Shown piece by piece: positions 1 through 13,168 of a stretch of 64,000 bases of DNA; position 1 is the first letter of the stretch, and each line of letters starts with the position of its first letter. Made by a program: the position numbers and the translations under genes. Under the pieces are notes generated by a model, which was not told the DNA's origin, did not search any database, and was given only the letters and a program-made list of their open reading frames with translations. The stretch covers positions 13,282,158 to 13,346,157 of the forward strand of contig OW285195.1 in the NCBI GenBank assembly GCA_935421135.1, given 5' to 3'. The stretch comes from Bugulina stolonifera (lineage: Eukaryota > Bryozoa > Gymnolaemata > Cheilostomatida > Bugulidae).

Positions 1-461
1 TGAGGTCATCAGTTTCATGTATGTTACACGTTCTACCTGCCAAGGTCAGATCATTTTTAGCCTACTCAGATTTAAATCAGTTTCTACCTTCAGTTCCATC
101 AATTGGCAGCAAGTTCCATTTCAAGGGATTGTGTATTTTGTAGCTGCTGTCAGCACACTTTGTATTAGACAAACTTTAAATGAATCTACATAAAGTTATT
201 ATTACTACTCTCTGATTCCAATTCCAACAATGCATCACACATGCTTACTGCCATGCAGACTACAGCTGCCCACTCTGGTAGTATTTTGCTGCATAAGCTA
301 TGGACTAGTGCCCATAAAAATGTTTCAGTTTGCTTAAAAGCTATTTCTATAGCAAGATACAATTAACATGTGTACTTACTACCATCTATCTTCTTCATAG
401 CTGTCACATTGGGTTCCTGTTGTCTTGGTTTTGGAGTCGTAGAGTCCTTTACTTCGCTCAT
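1..461 (-). CDS. Partial gene at left edge (first two coding exons)
   Basis: Candidate start exon 461-380 begins with ATG (Met-Ser-Glu-Val-Lys-Asp) and encodes 27 polar residues plus one base, rich in Lys, Pro, Gln and Thr, ending at a strong donor (GTAAGT). A second exon, 36-1, follows a good acceptor (TTGGCAG) and keeps the frame (Ser-Arg-Thr-Cys-Asn-Ile-His) to the edge of the window. The intron is phase 1. No domain can be recognised in so short a piece. The call rests on an ATG, two matched splice signals and an uninterrupted frame. It could still be a chance combination. Confidence 0.4.
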
Positions 462-815
462 CCTCTGCAATCCTACATTGTGACCTTAATAATAAACCAA
501 CATAAGAATTTTGTTATTTTTAAATATAGAATTTTATGAAAGTTAGTTTTGGTCTGAGGTTTCTATGTTAAACTGTCTGTAATAAAAAGAGGTTCAAGTT
601 ACAATTTGAGTTGGAGTTTGATAACAATATTAGAAAAAGTATAATTATACATGTACAGTATATCAAGTACAGCAGGTAGTTCCAGCAAAATCTAGCACGG
701 TACAAAAAATAATTGCCATGAATTTTATAAAATACTAGAGTGAAAAACGCATGCAAACATACCATTGCCTATAACATATGTACCATAATGATAATTTATT
801 CTTTATGTAACATAT
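462..815. other. Gene-free stretch before the minisatellite
   Basis: AT-rich sequence upstream of the left-edge gene. Short open frames here show no coding character. I see no clear TATA box for the minus-strand gene. Confidence 0.5.
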
Positions 816-2557
816 CATGTACCATATTATGTACCATATTATGTACCATATTACATACCATATTGTGTACCATATTGTGTACCATATTGTGTACCATATT
901 ATATACCATATTATGTACCATATTATGTACCATATTATGTACCATATTATGTACCATATTATGTACCATATTATGTACCATATTACATACCATATTGTGT
1001 ACCATATTGTGTACCATATTATATACCATTTTATGTACCATATTATATACCATATTACATACCATATTGTGTACCATATTGTGTACCATATTATATACCA
1101 TTTTATGTACCATATTATATACCATATTACATACCATATTATGTACCATATTATATACCATATTATATACCATATTATGTACCATATTATATACCATATT
1201 ATGTACCATATTATGTACCATATTATGTACCATATTGTGTACCATATTATATACCATATTGTGTACCATATTATGTACCATATTATGTACCATATTATGT
1301 ACCATATTATGTACCATATTATGTACCATATTATATACCATATTACATACCATATTATGTACCATATTATGTACCATATTATGTACCATATTATGTACCA
1401 TATTATGTACCATATTATATACCATATTACATACCATATTATGTACCATATTATGTACCATATTACATACCATATTATGTACCATATTATGTACCATATT
1501 ACATACCATATTGTGTACCATATCATATACTATACTATGTACCATATTATCTACCATATCATATACTATACTATGTACCATATTATGTACCATATTATGT
1601 ACCATATCATATACTATACTATGTACCATATTATGTACCATATCATATACTATACTATGTACCATATTATGTACCATATCATATACTATACTATGTACCA
1701 TATTATGTACCATATCATGTACCATATCATATACTATACTATGTACCATATTATGTACCATATCATGTACCATATCATATACTATACTATGTACCATATT
1801 ATGTACCATATTACATACCATATTATGTACCATATTATGTACCATATTATGTACCATATTATGTACCATATTATGTACCATATTACATACCATATTGTGT
1901 ACCATATTGTGTACCATATTATATACCATATTATATACCATATTATATACCATATCACATACTATACTATGTACCATATTACATACCATATTGTGTACCA
2001 TATTATGTACCATATTATGTACCATATCATATACTATACTATGTACCATATTATGTACCATATTGTGTACCATATTGTGTACCATATTGTGTACCATATC
2101 ATGTACCATATTATGTACCATATTATGTACCATATTATGTACCATATTACATACCATATTGTGTACCATATTGTGTACCATATTATATACCATATTATAT
2201 ACCATATTATATACCATATCACATACTATACTATGTACCATATTACATACCATATTGTGTACCATATTATGTACCATATTATGTACCATATCATATACTA
2301 TACTATGTACCATATTATGTACCATATTGTGTACCATATTGTGTACCATATTGTGTACCATATCATGTACCATATTATGTACCATATTATGTACCATATT
2401 ATGTACCATATTATGTACCATATTATGTACCATATTATATACCATATTATGTACCATATTATGTACCATATTGTGTACCATATTGTGTACCATATTATAT
2501 ACCATATTATATACCATATTATATACCATATCACATACTATACTATGTACCATATTT
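816..2557. repeat. 12-bp AT-rich minisatellite (ATGTACCATATT)n
   Basis: About 145 tandem copies of a 12-bp unit, ATGTACCATATT, with a few recurring variants (GTGT, ATAT or ACAT at the start; TATC or TTTT inside). From about 1520 a 24-bp compound unit containing ATACTATACT alternates with the basic one. A higher-order period is visible: the block carrying CATATCACATACTATACT recurs at 1951, 2215 and 2527, spacings of 264 and 312 bp, which are 22 and 26 units. Because 12 is a multiple of three and the unit lacks stops, long open frames run through on both strands (Ile-Trp-Tyr, His-Asn-Met-Val and Tyr-His-Ile repeats). These are not genes. Confidence 0.97.
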
Positions 2558-3832
2558 ATGTATGAAATGATATTGGCAATGGTTAAGCATTCAATATGCA
2601 ATAGGGTGGCAAAGACTGCTTCACTTAACAATCTAAAATATCCTGGTGGCAGCGGCAGATGAATTGGAGCATAGAGCTATCTCTCAGAGCCCTGAACTAA
2701 AACCGAATCATAAAACTTAACATTTTCTCATCTGACAATGAGTATACTCAATTGAAGTTGCCTCCTCTCAGCGGTTATCGCCTCTCATGGTTGACTTTAA
2801 TCGACAGAGAACAACTGTGTGTACTCAACTAACTTATTCTGGCATATACTGCATTACTAAACTAATACTGAAAGTGCTGGACTACTAATATCATGGCCGT
2901 AACTATCTAGGCGGCTCAGGCGGCCCTAGCCGCCTGAACTTTTTGTTAAAAGAAGAAAAAATTAAGCTAATATCGGAAGGCATAGTTACCGTGCCCCACA
3001 TGATATAAACATACTCTAATGAAAATGATGCTACTATGTGTATCATTACATTAATGGCTAATTTTTGCGTGAAGCCACTGCTGATTTGATAGCGTAATTG
3101 GTAGAGTGCTTGGTCTTCATACATAGAGACACGAGTTCGAATCCCACTGAGGGACAATTTTTTTCATTTTAGTAATTCACTCAATTTGTTAGCTATACAA
3201 TGACAATACTAATCTCATCTGTAAGATAGGATCACTGCATGTGTAATTCTGTATTCAACTACAGGGATGCCATAAGATTGCATGCACAGTGTGCCCACCC
3301 ACCTCATTTGTTCCACTTCTAACACTGTTCTTCAGAGTTTGGAAACCCTAGAATACCACTCTCCATCCATCAACTAAATTTGCACTATTTCCCGTCTTAT
3401 TAATGTGTGTACATTTTTAGGCCTAAGTCATGTAATGATGTAAAGGACTACAATGGTACGTCATGGCCAAGCCAAACAGAGAAGCACTATTTTGCAGTAT
3501 ACTAATTTGAAGTTTACTAGTGGCAGATTACTATGCAACATTTTGTACTTTTGTACCATCACGTATAGCTCAAATATGCATCAAAATGGCTGGTTTTGTG
3601 TGAATTTTCAAAAGTTTTCTTGTGGGAGGTGCCCCACCCTCCTTCCCCCATCCCGCACACACCCTCCCCACACCGCTACTGTTAGCCAGTCCAATTTTGG
3701 CCGCCTCAACTTTTTCAAGAAAGTTACCCCCCTGAATATACTAGTGTACTACTTCATTTTATAAGACAAGATGTAAATGAATTAAGTGAATTATATAGCT
3801 AATAGATATGTCTATTACTATAATAGATATAT
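2558..3832. other. Gene-free stretch with GC-rich hairpin
   Basis: No gene seen. At 2917-2936 there is a perfect hairpin, CAGGCGGC-CCTA-GCCGCCTG. A related string, GCCGCCT followed by AACTTTTT, occurs at about 2929 and 3700, so the interval may be one old mobile element with similar ends. A pyrimidine-rich block lies near 3630-3680. Confidence 0.4.
3083..3155 (+). repeat. Degenerate tRNA-like sequence (possible SINE head)
   Basis: Contains an A-box-like TAGCGTAATTGGTAGAG and a good B box, GAGTTCGAATCCC, at normal tRNA spacing, followed by GAGGGACA and a run of T like a Pol III stop. The acceptor, anticodon and T stems pair poorly, so I do not call a functional tRNA. A tRNA pseudogene or tRNA-derived SINE fits better. 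Confidence 0.4.
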
Positions 3833-4629
3833 TGTGATGGTACAGGACATTTGTATACGACTCCAGCTACCGGAATAAACCCTGCAGCACCTTAAGTGCC
3901 TAGTAGTTGTCACAGCGCTACTCAGCTAACACTCACACTCTCATAACCAACTGTTCGTATGCTTATACTCAACTCCATTGCATGTCTAAACCATTCATTT
4001 ATTGTCTATATACGTGTATCTATGTGTTTATACTCACCCTACTTAACTACATACTGATGTACGTTCATGTATGATAATTACTAAGTCTTTTAGTGCCTTT
4101 TATATCCATGTACAGAGGCCCGACCTCTCAGAATTACTTGATATTCATTTTGTACATGAATTGGATCATTATAAGCAACTTTTGTATAACCCAACCCATT
4201 TTGGGCTGGCCTTCGGGCTTCCGGCAGCCATGTTGTTGCGCAACTTCCGGACGACCCTATGTCGTCTTTTCCCGACACTACGTCGGCCGGAAGTCCTTAT
4301 ACTATATAAAGGGCCATGTTTTATCATTCGTTGTCTCAGTCTTCACTTGGCTTTCAATAAAGACACATCTATACTTGATACAGAGACTTTCACTTCCTTT
4401 TGTCAGGTCATTCGCTTAGCGAACCGCCTACTAGGTCGGATCACTCTCTTTCAACGTATAGTCTGAAGGTCAGACTTGTGACCAGATGGGTCGTCTCTGG
4501 TAGTTATTGGGCTACTGAGACCGCTCGATCTTTCATGTAATGAGAAGGCCTAGCACCACTCATAAGCACTTCAGTTTTGGGTCGGTAGTCGTCCAAGGAC
4601 GACCGCACGAAATACCAGAAACCATTACA
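3833..4629 (+). mobile_element. Solo LTR, copy 1
   Basis: Begins TGTGATGG and ends CCATTACA, the TG...CA inverted ends of an LTR, and is flanked by ATAT on both sides (3829-3832 and 4630-4633), a 4-bp target duplication. Inside is a GC-rich upstream block, a TATA box (ACTATATAAAGGG, about 4301) and an AATAAA signal at about 4356, the U3-R order of a retrotransposon LTR. It matches copy 3 at 15417-16224 along its whole length. No internal retroelement genes flank it, so it is a solo LTR. Short open frames inside it are shadows. Confidence 0.85.
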
Positions 4630-6374
4630 ATATTACTATTATATATATCTATTACTATAGTATATATATCTATATTATTGTAGATGCATATTTAGATGAA
4701 TTATATTAATAAAGTAGGTGGAACTCACCTAACCGGTGTAGCCGCTCTCTGTGCTGATATTCCAGTATTGCTGCACCTAACTCTGGGGAAGTTGAGAAAT
4801 GGTAAAGGGAGCACTCGTACTCAAACAGGTTTTCTTTATAACTAAAAGTAAAGCAAATGCAGTGAAACTTGTGGCCGCCATAATTGGTTTGAATTAGGCC
4901 TGAGTTTGAATTTGTAAGGTCACTTAAGGTCAGTATATTATAGTGCTCAGCTGGGACCAAGGCTAATTGTTCGAACTAACAAAGTTCTTGAATAATTATC
5001 TGAGGCAGAATTAAGCAAGTTTCGCTGTACATATAGTTGATCTCTCCATACAGAAGATATGGGAGCGGACTTTGTACTCTTGAGATCAATGGGAACACAT
5101 TGAAATTCGTTTTTATATAGAAAATCACAAAAAAGCAATAACTAACAATTTTCTCACATGAACATTTAAATGCCTATAGGGAATCCGCATTTACTGTTTG
5201 TTAGATATAATATAACCACTTACTACTCTACGAAGTTAAAACTCCTTGGTAAATTAAGACTTCTACGTATTGTAGCCGTGGCATGACGTTCCAACACCTG
5301 GGTTATACCGTCAGCTGATACAACCGCTTCAAAGACTCTGTAGATGTTGACAAGTACTCCTTCCACTGTCACATTCTTAGGAAAAGGTTTTCCTGAAGAT
5401 AGGAGCGGCAATCAGGTAAGCAATACGAAATTCCTGGGTATAATTAAAATTGAATATTGTTTGTCAAGTCTCATATATATTTTGTTAAATTGATATTGGG
5501 TTATTTACTCAGCACTAGTGACGTTCAAGTAGTAGTTGTGTAGGCAGTTTGCAGAGTATTGCAATAATATCTAAGATTGAATCTGGAAATGGCTTTATAT
5601 CTTAGCTGTGGAGACTAAACTACAATTAGTGCTAAGCCATTTAGCATCAGTTTCATAGGCAAACACAGGATGGGATACTAACACCCACAAATAAGCCCAA
5701 TTGCAGGCGATGTAAATGATCCTTGTGCAGGGTCCTTCGGGCCAAAGGCCAATAATCTTGTATCTCAAAGTCTACAAGAATGTTTTTATGCCTACTGATT
5801 TTTGCCATATCAAAGTAGAAAGCACTTGTCAATTTTCATAATATACAAAATTTTAAATTATTGTGAACTTAATCACAGTACTCACCAATAGATTTACGAA
5901 AATTTGCCAGGCACTTTAAAAATTTCCTCCCTGTTCTATCTTGTTCACTTTGCTGCAAGTAGAGAAAAAACTACGCATTGCCAGAATCAACACAATTAAT
6001 TTTAGGATATTATTATTTAGTGTATAATATTTGACTGCTATTCAATTCTGTTCTGGAGAGACTGTCAAAAAATGTGTTACTAGAATATTCTGAGACATAA
6101 ACCATAAACATGTCTTTCAAATTATTTAGCAAGAGTTGGAGTTGGAGGTCAGTTAGAATCTTTTAGGCTTAAAACTTTAACACATCACTTCAACAAGCTC
6201 TTCTAATATATTATGATGCTGGATTCAAAACTTAGAAAGAACACAATTTTGATTAAAGTGGGAATTCTGCTAATGAAGCAAACAGGCTGTGCAAATCCAA
6301 GGTTTTAATGTGAGTTACTGCTTTAAGTCTTACTTTTGGTTACTTCCAAAAGCTGTATGGATGCACGGGCTCAA
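4630..6374. other. Gene-free stretch with one exon-like minus-strand frame
   Basis: No complete gene. On the minus strand, about 5393-5223, an acceptor-like TATCTTCAG precedes an open frame of some 57 residues (starting Gly-Lys-Pro-Phe-Pro-Lys-Asn-Val-Thr) with mixed, coding-like composition and a stop at 5223. I could not join it to other exons or name a domain. The rest is AT-rich. Confidence 0.35.
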
Positions 6375-7750
6375 CTAAATGTATAATAAATAAAATGTGC
6401 AAAAACTACTTAAAATTCTGTAATGTTGTCGTGACTCTTTTGTGTTCGGTGGCCCAGCCAGGATTTCTTCTGCTGACTGCCCTGGTTCTCCCTGTAAGCC
6501 TCTAGCAACGAAGAATTCCTGTGAAGCAGATGGAGGGTGCATGCTAGCCCCTGCTTCCATTTGCCCTCTTTGTGATGTGGAACTTATTGGTTGAAATCGT
6601 GATGTGTGACCTACTCGCTCTGCAGGTGGGTCTATGCTTGGTCTACCCCAAGAAACTGTATGTTTAGTAGACTGAATTGAAGGTCGTGTTACCAAGTGCA
6701 TTTCCTGGGGCATGGCTGAGGTTCTGCGTTGCGTCGCAGATGATCTTGACGGAATGGGAGGTAGAGGTGCCCCAGCTGTAACCCCCAGCCGCCATCCATC
6801 AGAGGAGTAGTGCTGATGCCACAAGTCCCAAGCTATTGAAACGTACTCAGAGTGCACAACGTGTGTCTGTCCCTCCTGAACGTCTGTTGGCGGTGATGCC
6901 GCTGAACCTCGAGACTGATGTCTTACACTCCACTCCTAAAATAGAATAGGATGAAAAATGCACATTGTCAAGGTTTTTGAGCCAAGTAAATTCTTCTGGA
7001 ATGCAGAAAGAGATCTACAAAAGTCACCATCTTAATGAGCTCATACAACTCCCAAATTTTACACTGTAGGACACAAACTTTGTGAAAATGAAAATATACG
7101 CTACATCAAAGATTATATTTGGTCTGAGTTTAGTAGGAATTTCAATGACCTTCCTTATATAAGTAACAGCTTGTGTAGCTAAGCCTAAATAATAAAGGTG
7201 TACCACATGCTTCTGTAGCTTAGTAATATTATCTCCATGTGCTTGTAAAACATACATATTTCCCTTCTTACACAAACAATTATGCTGTGGCCCAGAACGG
7301 CACACAAATACTTAAGACCCGAAATCGAAAATTATATATGAAAGTGAAAGATAATATTTGAAAGCAAAATTATATTTGGACTAAAAATAATACTTCAAAA
7401 GGAAAAAAATATTATTCATGTAATAATATATTAGTGATCCACAGAAACATAATTGGAGTTGTCCTGTCTGTTGAGACACTTTTATGCCCATGTACATGTA
7501 TATAAATAGTACCAAGCAGAGAGCACCAAATAATACATCACATGAATGTATCAAGTTATGAAAAATAATATGTGTGCACAAATGTGACATAATATAAATT
7601 TTCATGTAAAATCATCTGACAACAGTGTTAGGGTATTTACACCACCTTAAATTCTAAACATTGCAGAGCATAGCCTCAGATTTTGAGGTTGGCACTCTCA
7701 TTTCTGACACTACCATGGTATCTTACCTCTTCATCTCTGTTGTCAGCCAT
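6375..7750 (-). CDS. Ser/Pro-rich hypothetical protein, two coding exons
   Basis: Exon 1 is 7750-7727: ATG plus seven codons (MADNRDEE) and a consensus donor GTAAGA. Exon 2 is 6935-6375, preceded by the acceptor CTATTTTAG, and stays open to TAG. The intron is phase 0. The predicted protein has 194 residues, rich in Ser, Pro, Gln and Arg, with no recognised domain and no signal peptide. It ends in a short hydrophobic tail (about SSFCTFYLLYI), which may be a weak membrane anchor or simply read-through past a missed donor near 6400. Its very short acidic first exon resembles that of the minus-strand gene at 43.5-45.1 kb. Function unknown. Confidence 0.5.
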
Positions 7751-8765
7751 AGTTGTAGGTTTCAGTCTAGCACCTCCTGATTGTATTAAAAAATATCTCC
7801 AATATACTATTTTACTATAAGAAAGTTTACAACCCAATAGCAAATGTTAACTGTACCTTGGTCAGTGTACATGTACCTACTAACAGATGAGCGTATATGC
7901 AGCATGTACTTGATAATAGCTGAGGAAGGCTTTTTAAAGCCATTTTCCTAGCAAAACTTTTATTATATACTACACTTATCAACCTTTGCCATAACAAACA
8001 AATAAAACTGAAAATAATTCCACGATAACCTTAAATTAGTCCAGTTATTAGCTAATTTGCCATACAATTCACACCATTGAGAGATATAAAACACATAATT
8101 CTACATGCCATGTATTTTATCAACTGAGGGAATGAATTTAGATTTTGAACTTTAGAATACAATGTTGATCATTTGTATATAATAGACTGAGCAGTCTATG
8201 ATGTTGCTCTTATAGACTGAGCTCCAGCACTGGGAAGAATGAAACAACTATTTCCAGCTGGTTAGAACTCGGTCTCATCTTGCAAACAACTATAATATTT
8301 TTGCAACTTTGAATACTTTTGCAAATTCAAAATGTGCAAGTACATTGATGATGTGCTAAGATACATGTAGGCCTATGTGTACATGTAGGCTGAATGGAAA
8401 ACTACCAAATAACCAGAGCAACACCTGTCGCAACCTGTCACACCAATCCTACTTTTTTGAAATCAACAGGATGTCTTCCTCTTCATCTAAATCGGTCACG
8501 ATACACACCTGTATCTGCTGTAACACTATCTACAAGATATTACTAATATTTACTTAATTTTGGCTTCACAAACCACGTTTATTAATACAACATGTATACA
8601 TATGGACTGTAATGGGTTGATACTTACTACATATACATGATTCATTTTATTGTAAATATCGCATAAAAATCACTTATCTTCGGTTTGAGCTGAAAGACCT
8701 TGGCTAGTAATAGTTTTAAAATAAGTTTCAGTCTTGCAAAGTGTTTACTATTTTACGTATTAGAT
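7751..8765. other. Gene-free stretch
   Basis: AT-rich DNA upstream of the minus-strand gene that starts at 7750. Nothing beyond short chance frames was seen. Confidence 0.5.
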
Positions 8766-9413
8766 TGTGACAGCAGATGACAAATTACTATTCCTCTGTA
8801 CTGACACTATAATAAGCCTGATCTACACTAATGCCTTGGCAGTTGTCTTCCTTATCTCTTATTTGTATATTTTTGCCATACATTGTCTAATTATTCTGGT
8901 ATATGTATATACTGTCACACATCTTGCATATTTATTTATTATATTGTATATAATTGGCTTATATTATGCACTCATATTACATGTACAGTATATCGGTTGC
9001 AACTTTTTCACTAGTCATTGTAAGCATTACCTGTATGCCTGGTTTTATAGGGCCGACAGCCTACTGACCCTAAGGGGTCCTACATCAAACCTTTTATATA
9101 TTTGTGCGATACTCATGGCCGAGTGCCTATCGTACTCTATCTGAAGTTTTTACCGGATGTGCAATACTATTATAAAGTGATTACTTTTCATGATATGATT
9201 CAGTTTTTGCTTGGACTTGAATAAAGACACATCTACTATAAAAAGCATCTGGAGTTGTCTTTTCTAAAATAGCATATTTCTAGCCCTCGATCCCATTGAA
9301 CCATGTAGCCTGAAGTGCCTGAACTAGCATAGATCATACTCATGAGACTCGTACCTAAGCACTAATTCAGACCCTATGGGTAGTACACGGAATACAATCT
9401 ACCATACAATCAC
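8766..9413 (+). mobile_element. Diverged LTR-like block
   Basis: Shares the LTR promoter layout with the 3.8 kb element: TATAAAG at about 9171, about 50 bases to CTTGGACTTG, then AATAAAGACACATCTA at 9220, the last string being identical to the solo LTR family. It starts TGTGACAGC and has TACCATACAATCACA near its right side, close to an inverted end. Outside the promoter core I cannot align it, the exact ends are uncertain, and no target duplication is clear. A 125-codon hydrophobic open frame inside is judged AT-rich chance. Confidence 0.45.
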
Positions 9414-10860
9414 AGCTCAGTTTATGCAACTAGAAGCAGGTTTAGTCGACCACTCCTAGACCCCTCCCGCTACTATCATCGGTAGCCTACTTGTGCGTAG
9501 CACTACACTATCAACAGTATATCAACTAATAACTCTCAGAGTAAATCTAGTTGCACATAGCCGCGGTTACATGTATTTACTGTACATTCATGCAAGGTTT
9601 TCATTCCACTTTATTTGAGTATGACATATTAGAGACGCATGTACATGTACATACTGTACATAATATTTATAAGGGGGAAGATAGCAGAGAGGCAATATGT
9701 AATTCACATGAGTATGGACATGTGTTTGAAATTTATCTCAATTTATCAAAGCAAAGTAAAAAATCTGAGGCTAAACTTGCTGCACTACTTCGCTGCACAT
9801 TAATAACCATAATAACAAGTGCTAGTTGTACGAAAAGGACATGGCAATCGTTTTTTAAATTTTGCATATACAATGTACAACTATAACTATTATGTTTGGT
9901 TGATGAATATTTGTATTACTGTGAATTTAAGAACGTGGGAAGTGACCTTAAGTAGGATATATTGTATAAATGTATTAAAATAGCTGGTCTGTGTAAAATG
10001 ATTTTTGGCAACAACGTTGTCAAGTACACAAGGAAACCAGCGACATTACTAGCATGTTACCTCATTTTATCTGTATTTGTAACTTAAAAACCATTTGTTA
10101 AAATAGATTTTTAACTCGTAAAATATTGCTACGTGCCTGTAGGTTTACTGCAAGATATGTAACATCTTTGAAGAGGCATCTTAAGGAGACCAGGATGTCC
10201 AGTCATAATCTGCATGTATATATGATGAAAAGCACCTGTTCAGGCCTAATGTAACTTGTTTACAAAACTGTTTTAAGAGAATTTATTGGCAAAAGAACAA
10301 TTCTCAAAATAAGTTCCTACGCAATTTATAAATAAACTTTAGAATTTGTATAAAAGGTGTTATCTCCTTTGTATGCCCATCAAAAGCTGGAAGAGGTACG
10401 TACAGATAACCTATGGTTATGGCTAGCATCTAGCCATGACCACATGACTGTAATATCAAAGTTTTACATGTATATCTGTGAGAAATTTATATATTATTTA
10501 TTTTACGCTATACTAACATAGTTGGAATTAGTGTGTATATTGTGTATAATTAGTGTGTATATTGTGTATAATTAGTGTGTATATTGCGAGTTGTTACTAG
10601 CTGTATATTGGTATATGAACTTTGAACTTGCAATTATAGTTGTAAACAACTAACTGTGTTTTTATATAGGCTTAGTACTACCATTGCTATGTGCCTGTGA
10701 AACATGACTTAATACTAGAAGATCATGTACATTTCTATTTATAGCTAGTTAGTGGCATTATATAATGATAGTGTAATCTACTTCTAGAATATTCCTTTTA
10801 TACCATATATGGTCATTGTAAACAATTTTGTGGAGATTTTTCTGGAACGGTTTCGTTTAC
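9414..10860. other. Gene-free stretch with short 22-bp tandem repeat
   Basis: AT-rich. At 10530-10587 a 22-bp unit (TTAGTGTGTATATTGTGTATAA) is repeated about 2.5 times. No exon pattern is supported. Confidence 0.5.
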
Positions 10861-10924
10861 TATATAAGCACAGGCATGGAACCCAGTAGTTCAGTTGAGT
10901 TGAGTTGAGTTGATATCAATCTAG
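10861..10924 (+). promoter_or_regulatory. TATA box and non-coding first exon of the peptide gene
   Basis: TATATAAG at 10861 is followed about 30 bases later by the likely start site and a 5' UTR exon containing four GAGTT repeats. It ends CTAG before the donor GTGAGT at 10925. The next exon starts at 11220 after TATTTGTAG. Confidence 0.65.
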
Positions 10925-11241
10925 GTGAGTTAGTTCAGTGAGTGACATTTGACATAGAGTACAGTAATTAATTACTACAGTAATTGTGACAGTAATTGTA
11001 ACAGTAATTGTGACGGTGTTCGACAAATATAGTAATGGTGTTTTACTACAGCCATCTATATGATAGAAATCATTTGATATTTAGTGCTTGGTTCATATTT
11101 ATCTGTAATGATAAGCCAATATGTATAGCATGTGCTCCAAGTAATAAAATGACTTGGTAGGCATCTCTATTGTTAGTTGTCATTCAACCTTGACATACTG
11201 TATTTGTAGACTGTGTACCTGCCACTAATCAACATTTTAAC

Positions 11242-11626
11242 ATGAAGTTCCTAGCTCTCCTTGCTATCCTTGTATTAATTTCTTTGGCCACGGCTAGCTT
11301 TTCCTGCCATGGAAGAGGTTGCGATCCGTATGCTAGTTCTTCAAGGTAAGATAATTCTAACTAATGCGCTCATGATACTCTTGCAATGTAGTTATTACAA
11401 AGATGAAAGCTGGAAGTTGTCCTCTCTTCTAGTTTGTAAGTTTCACTACAAAGTATAAATAGTACAGTAATTTATGATGCAGGTGTGTGATTTTAAAAAG
11501 TTAAAACTAACCAGAAATTTATTTTGTTCTGCACCGTAATTTTTCAGCTCTGAGGGAAACAATGGCTGTGGACCACATTGCTACTGCCACAAGATTGACA
11601 GAAGATGCAATGCTTATGGAAAATAA
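11242..11626 (+). CDS. Small secreted six-cysteine peptide
   Basis: Two coding exons, 11242-11345 and 11548-11626, joined by a phase-2 intron with GTAAGA and TTTTTCAG ends, encode 60 residues. Residues 1-18 (MKFLALLAILVLISLATA) are a textbook signal peptide. The mature 42 residues carry six cysteines at 22, 27, 42, 46, 48 and 55 (spacing C-4-C-14-C-3-C-1-C-6-C), consistent with three disulfides and a knottin-like fold. A Ser-rich linker sits between the second and third cysteines. It ends Tyr-Gly-Lys, a possible C-terminal amidation signal. TATA box, UTR exon and AATAAA signals (11622, 11780) complete the gene. I do not recognise the family; antimicrobial, signalling or defensive roles are all possible. 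Confidence 0.8.
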
Positions 11627-13168
11627 AACAATATGGAAACACCACCAAGCACCTGTTTGATTTAAAGATTCTGACAAGTGCCAGATGACTAAGATTAATA
11701 TCTGTATTACTCTATACTAACTCTGATATGATTATTTTAAAACTGTAACAACATTATATAATTATAATGATGTTTCCAGAAATAAATCTGAATGGAAAGT
11801 ACATGTACGGTGGCTATGAAATACATACATAATAATTATAATATAACTGAAAAAACAATAGACTTGTTTACAATTTGATATACAATGCATTTGCCATGAA
11901 AATTCAACAGGGTATTTAGACTGGGATCGCAATCTTTCCCGGACTGGACATTACAGCTCTACAGTACCCCCCCCCCCCCACCCTTAGGGTACGTTTACCT
12001 CTCAGAGTAATATTGGTGTACACATATATACATGTACGTTTCACTATACAAAGGATAGAAGTTGAGACTTTTTAAATTAAAGTATCTAGTTTTAGATGTA
12101 TACTACAAGACAGTATTATATAGTATAGTCAAGTACATGTAATGTTTTCAGCAATAGCAATGCATAGCAACCACATTAGCCCACAGCCTACTATGAGAAT
12201 ACTTTGCCTGTATCACCTTTGAATTGTCTGGCTCAGCTCCAGCTACTGGCCCACCCACTCTCTTCACAGCCTTCTAATATAGCTAGCATCATTCTCTGCT
12301 ATTTTTAGACTATTTAGCATAGCCCTCTGCAATAGAACAACCAGCAATCAGTTCTTATGCCTATTCAAATATGCAAGTATACATGACATACATGTACATA
12401 ATAGTTAGATAGACATGTGTATCACTGCGGTATTTAGTTATAGAAGTTCAATTCAAAAACAACGCAATGTTTATGTTTATGCACATCTGTAGAAAGGGTT
12501 TGAAGCGTTGCATTGAGGCTTCTAACTCACCATATAACTAAAGCCAAGATATTTTTGAAGTTGTCCATCCACAGCAAATCAATTTTAATAGCAGTTATCC
12601 TGGAAAATTCATGTTTTGTGGAAAGGCAACTCCAAAATGATCAAGACTGATCTTTATGTCTACTGAACCACCTAATTAATGTTTTACAACGTCAAAAATT
12701 GTCCATGTACTACGGACATAAATTTCAGTGGTGATAGTGTATATTCTGATGAATATCTGTGCCTCATATTAGATGTGTGTATACAAAGTAAGCTTGCAGA
12801 TGTTAGGTGCATAATCACCTTTTGCATCATGCTCATAACAGCCTAAAATAATATTACAAGGCCTTTTAAAAGTTTACATGATGGAAACTGAACTTGATAA
12901 ACTTTCTGCATAATAATAACAGGATTGTATTCCTGCAGGTTCCTTCTAGCACATGCTTAAAATTTCAAAATTTGATGAAGTCAGTCTTGCCTCAACTTGA
13001 TTGTCTGAAGCGTGAATTGGTAAGCAAACAAAATACATGTACTTTATAGCTATGAGTGTATTATTCAGAAGAAACCGCTGCCAAAGTATAGTAAAAGTCC
13101 ATATTTATGATGCAATCATGATGCAATATGGTGCACAAATGTTAGGTAGTGTATAACTGTAATAATAC
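11627..13168. other. Gene-free stretch
   Basis: Peptide-gene 3' UTR to about 11800, then AT-rich intergenic DNA with a poly-C run at about 11967-11980. No supported gene. Confidence 0.5.

Noticed and set aside
735..2662. Open frames of several hundred codons on both strands
   Set aside because: They are produced by the stop-free 12-bp minisatellite and read as pure short-period peptides in several frames at once.
3083..3155. Functional tRNA gene
   Set aside because: The A and B boxes are present, but acceptor, anticodon and T stems do not pair well enough.
8767..9144. 125-residue hydrophobic multi-pass-like frame
   Set aside because: AT-rich composition alone yields Ile/Leu/Tyr-rich frames; it sits in an LTR-like block and has no splice or promoter context.
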